A program made the position numbers and the translations under genes. From contig NZ_JAIQDE010000018.1 in NCBI RefSeq assembly GCF_020037015.1, positions 1-64,000 of the forward strand: DNA of 64,000 bases, written 5' to 3'. Shown here piece after piece: positions 1-7,911 of this stretch (positions are counted from its first letter, which is position 1; every line of letters begins with the position of its first letter). The DNA is from Corallococcus sp. AS-1-6 (lineage in GTDB: Bacteria; Myxococcota; Myxococcia; Myxococcales; Myxococcaceae). The notes under the pieces were generated by a model. That model was not told where the DNA came from. It searched no databases and saw only the letters and a list, made by a program, of their open reading frames with translations.

Positions 1-255
1 GGGCTTCTTCTTGCGATGTCACCCCACCTCTATGCGGCTCGTAGGACTGCTTATTCCGCGCAGACCTCCAGTCGGACAGGTTTTCTGCGGTCCGCTCCCG
101 GCGGGGCGTCCCGGCTGGGTTCTTTCCTTCTCATGCCTGAAGACTCCATGGTCGAGAGCTTCGGGCCTGCCACGGGTGTCAAGGTCAAGACCCCGGTGGG
201 AAATGTGACGGGGTTGTCCCCACGGGATGCCGGGCCGCGATCTACGGTGCGCCGC

Positions 256-1455
256 GTGAGCCCGTCTTCGCCCGTGCCCCGTCCGCGTCCCGCGCTTCTC
301 ACGCTTGCCTACCTGGCGTTCGTCAGCCTGGGGTTGCCGGACGCGGTGCTCGGGGTCGCGTGGCCTTCACTGCGAAGCACGTTCGGCCTGTCGCAGGCGG
401 CGATGGGCTCCATCCTGGCGACGGCCGCGGTCGCCTACTTCATCTCCGGGTTGTTCGCGGGCCGGCTGATGCGCGCGATGAATCTGGGGCTGCTGCTGGC
501 GCTGAGCACCGGCTCCGTGGCGCTGGGGCTCACGGGCTACGCCACGGTGCCCCTGTTCGTGCTGTTCCTCGCCGCCGCGTGCTTCATCGGCTTCGGTTCG
601 GGCGCCATCGACTCCGCGCTCAACAACTACGCGGCCCAGAACTTCGGTCCCAAGCACATGAGCTGGCTGCACGCCGCCTACAGTGTGGGCGCCGCGATGG
701 GCCCGGTGTTGATGACCGCGCTGCTCGCTCGGGGCGCGCATTGGAGGACCGGCTATGCCGTCCTCGCCGGGGTCCTGGGGACGCTGGCGCTGACGTTCCT
801 GGTGATGCGCCGTTCGTGGGACGCGCCGGTGGGAGCGCCGGGCGAGGAGCCTCGTGCGGAGGTGCCCACCGCTTCCGCGATGGAGGCCGTGCGCCGGCCC
901 CGCGTGTGGCTGCAGATCTTCACGTTCTTCTTCTACACGGGCGTGGAGGTGACGGCGGGCCAGTGGAGCTTCACCGTGCTCACCGAAGGCCGGGGCCTGC
1001 ACACCGCCGCCGCGGGCACCTGCGTGAGCCTCTACTGGGGCAGCCTGCTGGTGGGCCGCGTCCTCTCCGGCTTCGTCGTCGAACACATCGGGCCCGTGCG
1101 GATGCTGCGCGCGAGCACCGTGCTGGCCGTGGCGGGCGCGGCCCTGTTCGCGCTCCCCTCCGTGCCGCCCGCGCTGGGGCTCGCGCTGCTGGGGTTGGCG
1201 CTGGCGCCCATCTTCCCGGCCCTGATGTCGGAGACGCCGCGCCGCGTGGGGCTGGACGTCTCCGCGCACGCGGTGGGCTTCCAGGTCAGCGCGGCGACGA
1301 CGGGCGTCGCGGCGCTGCCCAGCCTCGCGGGTGTCATCGCGGAGCGCTGGGGCCTTCAGTTCATCGCCCCGTACATGCTCGGGGTGGCCGTGGTGCTGGC
1401 CCTGCTGCACGGGGGGCTGTCCGCCGTGGCGGACCGTCCCCAGCTCTCCCGCTGA
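256..1455 (+). CDS. MFS transporter
   Basis: Twelve-helix-type major facilitator superfamily permease of about 399 residues, in the inner membrane; the substrate cannot be read from sequence. The first membrane helix starts about 12 residues after the chosen GTG and carries GLPDAVLGVAWPSLR, typical of the sugar-porter/fucose-permease-like MFS branch. The frame stays open back to position 16, but the extra residues are not hydrophobic and do not look like part of the fold. GTG at 256 is chosen on that ground; ATG at 148 (weak GAAG site) is an alternative. The gene converges on the phosphoesterase at 1465 with a 9-base gap. Family call is confident, start is not. Confidence 0.8.
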   Translation: MSPSSPVPRPRPALLTLAYLAFVSLGLPDAVLGVAWPSLRSTFGLSQAAMGSILATAAVAYFISGLFAGRLMRAMNLGLLLALSTGSVALGLTGYATVPLFVLFLAAACFIGFGSGAIDSALNNYAAQNFGPKHMSWLHAAYSVGAAMGPVLMTALLARGAHWRTGYAVLAGVLGTLALTFLVMRRSWDAPVGAPGEEPRAEVPTASAMEAVRRPRVWLQIFTFFFYTGVEVTAGQWSFTVLTEGRGLHTAAAGTCVSLYWGSLLVGRVLSGFVVEHIGPVRMLRASTVLAVAGAALFALPSVPPALGLALLGLALAPIFPALMSETPRRVGLDVSAHAVGFQVSAATTGVAALPSLAGVIAERWGLQFIAPYMLGVAVVLALLHGGLSAVADRPQLSR

Positions 1456-1464
1456 GCGCGGACC

Positions 1465-2838
1465 TCAGCTCCCGGCCGGGAGCTCCGCGCTGCGCAGCGT
1501 CTTCGGGCCCTGAGCCGTCCACTGCGCCAGCCGCAGCGTCGCGCCCTTCGCTGAAACGTGGGGCTCCACCTCCACGAAGGTGAAGCGCTGCTCCAGCTTC
1601 GCGTGCTTCTGCTTCGCCGGCTCCAGCGACGGATTGAGCTGGAGCTCCGCGAGGTACTCGCCCCATTCCTCGTCGGAGGCCTCCGGGGCGGGCAGCCGCA
1701 GCAGGGAGATCCACGTGCCGGTGTTGGCGTAGAGGGGGCCTTCGCCCTCGTGCCAGCGGGCCGCGTGCGTGTGGCCCATTACCACCGCCTGCGGGTTGTA
1801 CTTCCTGCCCAGCCGCGCGGTCTCCGCGAGCTCATCCTTTCCGGGCTCCAAGGCGAAGTAGTCCGTGCCGGTCCTGCCCGCGACCGAGCGGTGCAGCCGG
1901 GCGTAGAACGCGAACCCCGCCTTGGCCAGCTTCAGCCGGGCACGGCCCAGGGCCTCCGGGTTGTCGAAGGCGTTGAGCTTCTCCGGGTCGAGCGCCGACA
2001 GCAGCGCGTCCACCTCGTCGTCCTTCAGGTCCACCCGCGCCAGGCTGCGCGCCAGGCGCGCGTCCGCGTCCGAAGCCCCCACCGCGTCCATCGGTTCGAG
2101 CGCGAAGGCCGGCGCGAGGCCCCGGTTCTCCAGCAGGCGCCGGATGAGCGTGAGCGTCCCCGCGTTGAACAGGACCCTGAGCGCGTCAGGCTTCACGCCG
2201 AGCGCCACCATCACCGCGCCCTCGAAGTCCGGCTTGAGCAGGTCCATGTACCGCATCCGGTGCTGGTGCTTGAGCGGGTTGAGCAGCGTCTTCACCAGCA
2301 CCGAGCCCGGCGGATAGCGGAAGCGGTCCGCCCGCTCGGCCGACAGGAGCGACGCGTAGTCGATGCGGTTCGCCACGTCGGTGTGCTCGCCGTGGGTGAC
2401 GAGCACGCGTGAGCCGCCGACCTCCAGTTGCAAAGGCGCCGTGCCGTCCCGGAACTCCAGCCGCGAAGCGATCTCCCCGGGCTGTCCCAGCGCGGAGCGG
2501 ATCACCTCCTGGACGTCCGGCAGCGCCAGCTCCAGGTCGTGGTTGCCCACCACCATCGTCGCCCGCCCCCCCGAGGCCAGCACCCGCCCGAGCGCCTTCA
2601 ACGCGGGCGCCGTCTGCGCGGACGTCACCAGCGCGCGGGCCTGCTCCAGCGTCCGCTGGGGATCCACCGCCAGCGGGTCGTCGTTGAGCAGGAAGTCGAA
2701 GCTGTCCCCGTTGAGGACGACGTGGGTGGGCGTGCGGGTGAAGGAGTCGAAGAGGGCGGGCAGTTCGGCGGCGCCCGCGAAGATGTCGTAGGGGCCGCCG
2801 TTGCCGAGGTGGAGATCGCTGAGAATGAGCGTTCGCAT
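1465..2838 (-). CDS. Calcineurin-like metallophosphoesterase
   Basis: Cytoplasmic dinuclear-metal phosphoesterase of 457 residues, without signal peptide. All five family motifs are visible: SDLHLG (D8, H10), NGDSFD (G44-D45), GNHD (98-101), THGEH (near 150) and GHTHAARWH (near 350). The fold resembles UDP-2,3-diacylglucosamine hydrolase (LpxH) and related enzymes, but at 457 residues it is much longer than LpxH, so the substrate is open. The ATG at 2838 has AAAGGAG about 10 bases upstream. It is the second gene after the caspase-like peptidase (15-base gap) and is probably co-transcribed with it. Confidence 0.85.
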   Translation of the reverse strand: MRTLILSDLHLGNGGPYDIFAGAAELPALFDSFTRTPTHVVLNGDSFDFLLNDDPLAVDPQRTLEQARALVTSAQTAPALKALGRVLASGGRATMVVGNHDLELALPDVQEVIRSALGQPGEIASRLEFRDGTAPLQLEVGGSRVLVTHGEHTDVANRIDYASLLSAERADRFRYPPGSVLVKTLLNPLKHQHRMRYMDLLKPDFEGAVMVALGVKPDALRVLFNAGTLTLIRRLLENRGLAPAFALEPMDAVGASDADARLARSLARVDLKDDEVDALLSALDPEKLNAFDNPEALGRARLKLAKAGFAFYARLHRSVAGRTGTDYFALEPGKDELAETARLGRKYNPQAVVMGHTHAARWHEGEGPLYANTGTWISLLRLPAPEASDEEWGEYLAELQLNPSLEPAKQKHAKLEQRFTFVEVEPHVSAKGATLRLAQWTAQGPKTLRSAELPAGS

Positions 2839-2853
2839 GGGTCGATGCTCCTT

Positions 2854-4326
2854 TCAGGGAAGCGCCTGCAGGTCGTTGTGCCGGATGCTCGCGGCGGGAT
2901 CGCCGAGCACCACGTAGTTGCGAGCGTCGTTGCGTTCGATCCACCGGTGCAGCAGCTCGCGCGGCGCGAGCTTGCCGTTGGACGTGTTGGCGTCCAGGTG
3001 GGTCAGCAGGATGTTGTTGGCGGCGGAGAACCGGTCGCGGAAGTCCTTCAGCGCGTGGCCCACCGGCATGCCGCTCATGATCTTCCAGAGCGTGTTGCGG
3101 AACGGGTGGGTGGTCGTCTGGGTCATCTGCAGGGGCTTGATGGAGAAGCCCCAGGCCCGCTCCACGTGGCCGATGACCGCCAGCGCGCCGCCGTTGGGAT
3201 GGGCCAGCAGCCGCCGGGGCAGGGCCGCGACGAAGGGCGCGCTCGCGAGCGCTTCGCCGCCGCGGGAGGCCGTGAGCGGGAACTCGTCCTGCGCGGGCGT
3301 CCCCATGCCGAAGCAGGCGAAGAAGAACGCAACCAGGCCGTGCAGCCGCGCGTCGTCCTGGATGTCCGACGCCGCCACGTAGTGCGCGGGGGCCATCGCG
3401 CCAAAGCCCGCCCAGTCCTGGCTCAGCAGCGCGCCCTGCTTGGCGAGCTGGAGCGGGTCATTCGCCTTGAAGCCCACGCCATGGGACGCGGTGAAGAGGA
3501 CCGCCGGGCGCACGTCCCGGCCGTGGAGCGCGGCCAGCAGCCACTCGCGGGTCGCGTCGTCCTCGATGGCGTCCCGGCTGACGAAGCGGACCTTCGCGGC
3601 GATCGTCTTCGCCGGCTGGGGAGGCTGATCCAGCGGCGCGCCGCGGGCCAGCGTCGCGACGAGGCTGTCCGCGCTGAGCTCCGTGGAGCGGTCCCCGGGG
3701 TGCTTGGGTCCCCACCAGCTCACCTGCCGGTGATTGGGCACGGAGGTGCCTGTTTCATACGCCACCACGCTGTCCGCGTAGCGCGCGTACTCCGCGGGCG
3801 TGTCGAAGGAGAGCCGCCCCACGGCGTACGACAGGGAGAGCGAGTGCTGCACGTCGAAGGGGATGACGTCAGGCCCGCCGACGAGCAGGAGGTAGTAGGG
3901 GACGACCGTCGGCTCCACGTCGCCGATGGGCGCCCCGTGCCGCTCCAGGAACTGATGCGCCGTCTCACCGGGCTGGTAGGTGAGCACGTGGCACCGGTCC
4001 GCTTCCTCCACGCGCTCGCGCCGGTGGGCGAGGAGCGGCTCCAGGCTCTTGCGGAGCTCGTCGGAGGCGGACGCGGCGAACACCACGCCCCAGCCGGACT
4101 TCGTGTAGTCCTCCGGCGGCGCGTCGGGCGGCAGGCCGAAGCTCAGCCGCATGGGGAGGAGTTCGAGCCACTTCCTCCACGCCGCGAAGGCCTCGCCCCG
4201 AGGCTCCGCCACCTCCGCGGCCGCGGGCAACGCGACGGGCGGCACCAGGTACTGCCCGGTGACGCCATCAATCCCGTTGAAGACCAGCGGGTCCTCCGGG
4301 TTGGTGATGGAGCGCTCCACGTTCAC
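2854..4326 (-). CDS. Caspase/gingipain-like (clan CD) cysteine peptidase homologue
   Basis: A 490-residue protein with the layout of the C25/C14 clan CD peptidases. A core strand LLLVGGPDVIPF (147-157) is followed by a GRLSFD segment (170-175), then the putative catalytic His in TASHGVG (H282) and the putative catalytic Cys in FFFACFGMG (C338). The His-then-Cys order and spacing fit caspase-like proteases. There is no signal peptide or membrane helix, so it is predicted cytoplasmic, unlike secreted gingipains. Start is GTG at 4326; GTG at 4320 has a better spaced GGAGGAG site and may be the true start. It is first in a two-gene operon with the metallophosphoesterase. Substrate unknown. Confidence 0.65.
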   Translation of the reverse strand: MNVERSITNPEDPLVFNGIDGVTGQYLVPPVALPAAAEVAEPRGEAFAAWRKWLELLPMRLSFGLPPDAPPEDYTKSGWGVVFAASASDELRKSLEPLLAHRRERVEEADRCHVLTYQPGETAHQFLERHGAPIGDVEPTVVPYYLLLVGGPDVIPFDVQHSLSLSYAVGRLSFDTPAEYARYADSVVAYETGTSVPNHRQVSWWGPKHPGDRSTELSADSLVATLARGAPLDQPPQPAKTIAAKVRFVSRDAIEDDATREWLLAALHGRDVRPAVLFTASHGVGFKANDPLQLAKQGALLSQDWAGFGAMAPAHYVAASDIQDDARLHGLVAFFFACFGMGTPAQDEFPLTASRGGEALASAPFVAALPRRLLAHPNGGALAVIGHVERAWGFSIKPLQMTQTTTHPFRNTLWKIMSGMPVGHALKDFRDRFSAANNILLTHLDANTSNGKLAPRELLHRWIERNDARNYVVLGDPAASIRHNDLQALP

Positions 4327-4699
4327 CTCCTCCCCGCCATCCTAGGCGTCCCCGCCGACCTGGAAAGAGCGGTCAGGGGCCCGGCTGTCCGGCCCCCGGC
4401 GTTCGGGGAGGCGGGTGTCGCGTGGCGGGCTCGCGCTGCGACCCGGAGGCAGCCCTGTCACCTGGTCCACGGTCTCCTCGTCCTCCTGGACAGGGGCCTG
4501 TCTGATTCATGGGGGCAATCCCTTACGCCCCATTCGAGCCTCGCTGGACTTGTGGCGTGCAAGCGCAAGTCGCGATGAAATGTATTTGTTTGGCCCGGTG
4601 CGTCTGGCATTGCGGGGCGTGTCTGTGTTCACGTTCGCTCCGCGTCCGGCGCACATGGCACCCCTCGCCATGCGGGTCCGGCCGCAAGGGAGAGCACTC
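4327..4699. other. Non-coding region between divergent peptidase operon and lanthipeptide locus
   Basis: A 373-base gap that must hold the promoters of both divergent units. I find no convincing -35/-10 pair. The only A+T-rich patch is at about 4575-4592, the best candidate for a lanthipeptide promoter core. A short hairpin (CCCCG, loop, CGGGG) lies near 4395-4410. An open frame runs through from 4415 into the precursor but has no codon-use or homology support upstream of 4700. Confidence 0.4.
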
Positions 4700-4897
4700 A
4701 TGACGATGAAGGCCTCGGTCCAGGATGTCGTGCAGGGCTGGCTGTCCGGTGATGAGGAGTCCCATGGCCTGACGAACCCGGCGGGCCCGGTGTTCGTGGG
4801 AGGTCAGCGCACGGAGCAGGCGCTCACGGAGTCCAACCTCGTGGAGAACACGGGCTGCAGCAGCTGCAGCGCCTCCACCACCGGCTTCTGCTGTTGA
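4700..4897 (+). CDS. lanA: Class II lanthipeptide precursor (mersacidin-like leader)
   Basis: A 65-residue precursor peptide. Leader features shared with mersacidin-type peptides are an early amphipathic stretch with VVQGW (10-14), the NPAG motif (26-29) and an acidic helix ALTESNLVEN (41-50) before the core. The likely core starts around T51 and is Cys/Ser/Thr-rich, with C53, C56, C64 and C65 and seven Ser/Thr residues (T51, S54, S55, S57, S59, T60, T61), giving up to four thioether rings in 15 residues. It ends in GFCC. ATG at 4700 has a strong AAGGGAGAG site and decides the start. The LanM gene lies 95 bases downstream. The cleavage site is inferred, since the usual GG/GA pair is replaced by ENTG. 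Confidence 0.85.
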   Translation: MTMKASVQDVVQGWLSGDEESHGLTNPAGPVFVGGQRTEQALTESNLVENTGCSSCSASTTGFCC

Positions 4898-4903
4898 TCC
4901 ATC

Positions 4904-4958
4904 GCGGACCCCCGTCCGCATGAATCTCCCCTCCGGCGCCGTGCGCGGTGCCGGAGGG
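4904..4958 (+). terminator. Tandem hairpins between precursor and synthetase (attenuator-like)
   Basis: Two inverted repeats directly after the precursor stop: GCGGAC-CCCC-GTCCGC at 4904-4919, and a 9-base stem CCCTCCGGC (4929-4937) pairing with GCCGGAGGG (4950-4958), followed by a pyrimidine/T-rich run TCTTCCGTCTTT. A leaky terminator here would give much more precursor than synthetase message, as is known for other lantibiotic operons. The hairpins are visible; the function is inferred. Confidence 0.55.
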
Positions 4959-4992
4959 TCTTCCGTCTTTCCCACCCCCAGGGAGCCCCCTC

Positions 4993-7857
4993 ATGGTCCA
5001 CGAGGAAGCGTCGATGGCTGCCGAGGTCCCTCCCGAGGGATGGCTCGCGCGCCCCGTGAACGTCCTGCTGGCGCCGCATCTGGACTCGCTCGCGGAGCGG
5101 CTGTCCCGGATGGAGGGCCTCTCCCCGGCGGAGCGCGGCGTGGTGGAGGCCGCGGCCCGGGAGACGCTGGGCTTCAGCGCCCAGCTCAAGCTCAACCGCG
5201 TGCTCCTCCTGGAGCTGCACGCCGCGTCGCTGGAGGGACGGCTCGACGCCGCGGACTCCCCGGGGCGGTGGGCCCGGTTCCTGGAGATGGCCTGCGCCTC
5301 CGACTTCCACGCGCACCTGCGCGGACGCTACCCGCCGCTCCTGGACCGGCTGGCGACGCTGGGCCGGCTCCAGACCCAGGCGGTGCTGCGGCTGGCGGAG
5401 CGGTTCGTCGCGGACCGGGAGTCGCTGACGGACCTGCCCGGGCGTCCTCGCGGCGCGCTGAAGCGCCTGAGGTTGGGGGAGGGGGATGCCCACCGGGGCG
5501 GCCAGACGGTGGCGCTGCTGGACCTGGAGGCGGGCACGGTGCTCTACAAGCCCCGCTGCATGCGCGTGGATCGCGCGCTGGAGGGCCTGCTCGCGCGCGT
5601 GCTGGCACCGGACGCCGAAGCCACGCGGATCCGCGTGCCAGCCGTGCTGGTGCGCGCGGGCTATGGCTGGGCGGAGTTCGTGGAGCACCGCTTCTGCACG
5701 AGCGAAGCCGAGCTCGCGCGCTTCTACCGGAACCTGGGCCACTGGCTCGCGGTGATGCGCCTGCTGGGCGGCACGGACCTGCACTCGGAGAACCTCATCG
5801 CGCACGGGCCGGTGCCCGTGGTGGTGGACGTGGAGAGCCTCTTCGCCCCGGATCCGCCCGTGCCTCCGGCGGAGCGCGGGCTCGCGGTGGACCTGGCCGC
5901 CAAGGCCATCCGTGGCACCGTCCTGCGCACGGGCCTGCTCCCCGTGCGCAGCGAGGGCCCGGGCCTGGGCGGCCTGGACATCTCCGCGGCGGGGTCGCTC
6001 CCGGGGCAGCAGCCGCGCGTCCCGGCGCCGCTCATCGTCGGCGGCGGCACGGACCGCGCCCGCCTGGGCATGACGTTGCTGGAGCGCCCGCACGCGAAGA
6101 ACCACCCCAGCCCGGACCCCGTGCTCGCGCGGCACTGGGACCAGGTCGTGGAGGGCTTCCACGAGGTGACCGCGCGGATGAAGGCGCTGGACGCGTACGG
6201 GGGGCTGCGCCCGCTGCTGGAGCCGTTCACGGGCGCGGTGGTCCGGCGCATCCTGCGGCCCACGCAGACGTACGCGGAGCTGCTGCGCATGCTCTGGCAC
6301 CCGGCCTCGCTGTACGACGCGCCCAAGGCCCACGCCCGGGCGAGGGAGGTGCTGCGCAAGAATGCCGGCGTGTCCCCCGGCGCGCCCTCCGCGACGCCCG
6401 TCATCGACGAGGAGCTCGCGGACCTGTGCGTGGGCGACATCCCCGTGTTCACCCAGCCCGTGACCCGCAGGATGCTCGACGCCACGATGGAGGCGTGGCG
6501 CTCGGTGGACGAATCCCTGGAGGAGATGACCATCCAGAGCACGTTGATCAGCGCCTACCTCAACGAGAAGACCGTGCCTCCGCGCGTCCCCGCGCCGGCC
6601 ACGCCCGCGCGCCGCGAGCGCCTGGACGCGCGGCGCCGGGCCCAGCTCTCCAAGCTGGTCCGCCGCGTGAGCGACGCGGCCGTGCGGGGACCTGACGGGA
6701 CGGCGACGTGGATCAGCCCGGTGCTCGCCGAGTACGGCTGGGCGGTGCGGCCGCTCTCCGCCGAGCACTACAGCGGGCAGGGCGGCGTCGCGGTGGTGCT
6801 GGCCCAGTACCTGCGCGAGGTCCACCACGGCCGCGCGGACGCGGTGGAGGGGCTGCCCGAGCTGCTGGACGGCACGCTCGCGGTGCTGCGCGCCACGGAG
6901 GACCGCGTGCCGGTGAAGTCCCCGGGGGGCTTCGCCGGGCTCGCGTCGCAGGTGTGGATCTGGTCCACGCTGCACGACCTGGGCACCTTCCCCGGCGCGC
7001 TGGACCGGGCTCGCGAGCGCGCGGCGGCGCTGACGCCCCAGGTGCTGGACGCGGACGGGCTGCTGGAGGTGCTGGGCGGCGCGGCGGGCGTCATCGTCCC
7101 GCTGCTCAACCTGGTGGACCAGACGGGGGACCCGAGGTGGCTGGAGCTGGCGGCGCACGCGGGGCGGCGGCTGGAGGACACGGCGCGGAGCGTGGCGGGG
7201 GACGCGCGGTGGTCCACGTCGATGTTCCCGGAGCCCCTGGGCGGCTTCGCGCACGGCACGGCGGGCATCGCCTGGGCGCTGGCCCGGCTGGGCCTGAGCG
7301 CGGCGGGGACGGCGGCGGACCGGCGGCGGTGGCGCAGCCTGGCCGAGCGCGCCTTCGACTTCGTGGACGGGCTCTACCGGCAGGACCTGGGCAACTGGAC
7401 GGACCTGCGCCGCCCGGACGCGACGGATCAACTGACGAGCTGGTGCCACGGGAGCACGGGCATCGGCCTGGCCGCGGCGGACCTCTTCGCGCGCACGGGG
7501 ATGCCGCGCTACCAGGACCTGTTCCAGCGGGCCCGCGCCGCGGCCGTGCGCGAGGGCTTCGGCTGGACCCACACCCTGTGCCACGGCGACCTGGGGGTGT
7601 GGGAGCTGCTGGAGACGGCGCGGCGCCTGGGCTCGGAGCCGCTCGGGCCGGACCGGGAGACGCTGGACGCGGAGCTCATCTCCGGGCTGGAGGCGCGCGG
7701 CCCGGTGGCGGGGCTTGCCCGGGACGCCTTCTCCCCCGGCCTGATGGCGGGGCTGGGCGGCGTCATCCACACGCTCCTGCGCATGCACCCGGAGAGCCGG
7801 CTCGCGTCGCCGCTGCTGCTGGGGCGCGCGGGGGACATGGACCCGGAAGCGCCCTGA
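4993..7857 (+). CDS. lanM: Class II lanthipeptide synthetase LanM
   Basis: A 954-residue bifunctional enzyme that phosphorylates and dehydrates Ser/Thr in the precursor and then cyclises them with Cys. The N-terminal dehydratase domain (about 100-560) shows VLYKPRCM, GYGWAEFVEH, the catalytic HSEN (H264-N267), VVVDVESLF and GGGTDRARLG. The C-terminal LanC-like cyclase (about 600-954) has HGTAGIAWAL and the three zinc ligands C818 (WCHG), C863 and H864 (LCHG). All key residues are present, so it should be active. Start ATG 4993 is chosen for its CAGGGAG site; ATG 4948 and 5014 are alternatives. No transporter, protease or immunity gene follows; the next gene is a convergent helicase. Confidence 0.95.
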   Translation: MVHEEASMAAEVPPEGWLARPVNVLLAPHLDSLAERLSRMEGLSPAERGVVEAAARETLGFSAQLKLNRVLLLELHAASLEGRLDAADSPGRWARFLEMACASDFHAHLRGRYPPLLDRLATLGRLQTQAVLRLAERFVADRESLTDLPGRPRGALKRLRLGEGDAHRGGQTVALLDLEAGTVLYKPRCMRVDRALEGLLARVLAPDAEATRIRVPAVLVRAGYGWAEFVEHRFCTSEAELARFYRNLGHWLAVMRLLGGTDLHSENLIAHGPVPVVVDVESLFAPDPPVPPAERGLAVDLAAKAIRGTVLRTGLLPVRSEGPGLGGLDISAAGSLPGQQPRVPAPLIVGGGTDRARLGMTLLERPHAKNHPSPDPVLARHWDQVVEGFHEVTARMKALDAYGGLRPLLEPFTGAVVRRILRPTQTYAELLRMLWHPASLYDAPKAHARAREVLRKNAGVSPGAPSATPVIDEELADLCVGDIPVFTQPVTRRMLDATMEAWRSVDESLEEMTIQSTLISAYLNEKTVPPRVPAPATPARRERLDARRRAQLSKLVRRVSDAAVRGPDGTATWISPVLAEYGWAVRPLSAEHYSGQGGVAVVLAQYLREVHHGRADAVEGLPELLDGTLAVLRATEDRVPVKSPGGFAGLASQVWIWSTLHDLGTFPGALDRARERAAALTPQVLDADGLLEVLGGAAGVIVPLLNLVDQTGDPRWLELAAHAGRRLEDTARSVAGDARWSTSMFPEPLGGFAHGTAGIAWALARLGLSAAGTAADRRRWRSLAERAFDFVDGLYRQDLGNWTDLRRPDATDQLTSWCHGSTGIGLAAADLFARTGMPRYQDLFQRARAAAVREGFGWTHTLCHGDLGVWELLETARRLGSEPLGPDRETLDAELISGLEARGPVAGLARDAFSPGLMAGLGGVIHTLLRMHPESRLASPLLLGRAGDMDPEAP

Positions 7858-7873
7858 TGCGGGTGCCGCACCA

Positions 7874-7892
7874 GCCCGCCGTGACAGCGGGC
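7874..7892. terminator. Hairpin between convergent lanM and helicase genes
   Basis: Inverted repeat GCCCGC-N7-GCGGGC in the 54-base gap between two convergent stops. It could serve as a bidirectional terminator, but no T-run follows on either strand. Confidence 0.3.
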
Positions 7893-7911
7893 CGGTGACG
7901 CCGCCGGGACG

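Noticed and set aside
4415-4699. N-terminal extension of the lanthipeptide precursor
   Set aside because: Mersacidin-type leaders begin near MTMKASVQ; ATG 4700 has a strong ribosome site and the upstream residues show no leader features.
4804-7788. A 994-codon open frame antisense to lanM
   Set aside because: Arg/His/Pro/Gln-rich composition without domains; it arises from the high third-position G+C of lanM on the other strand.
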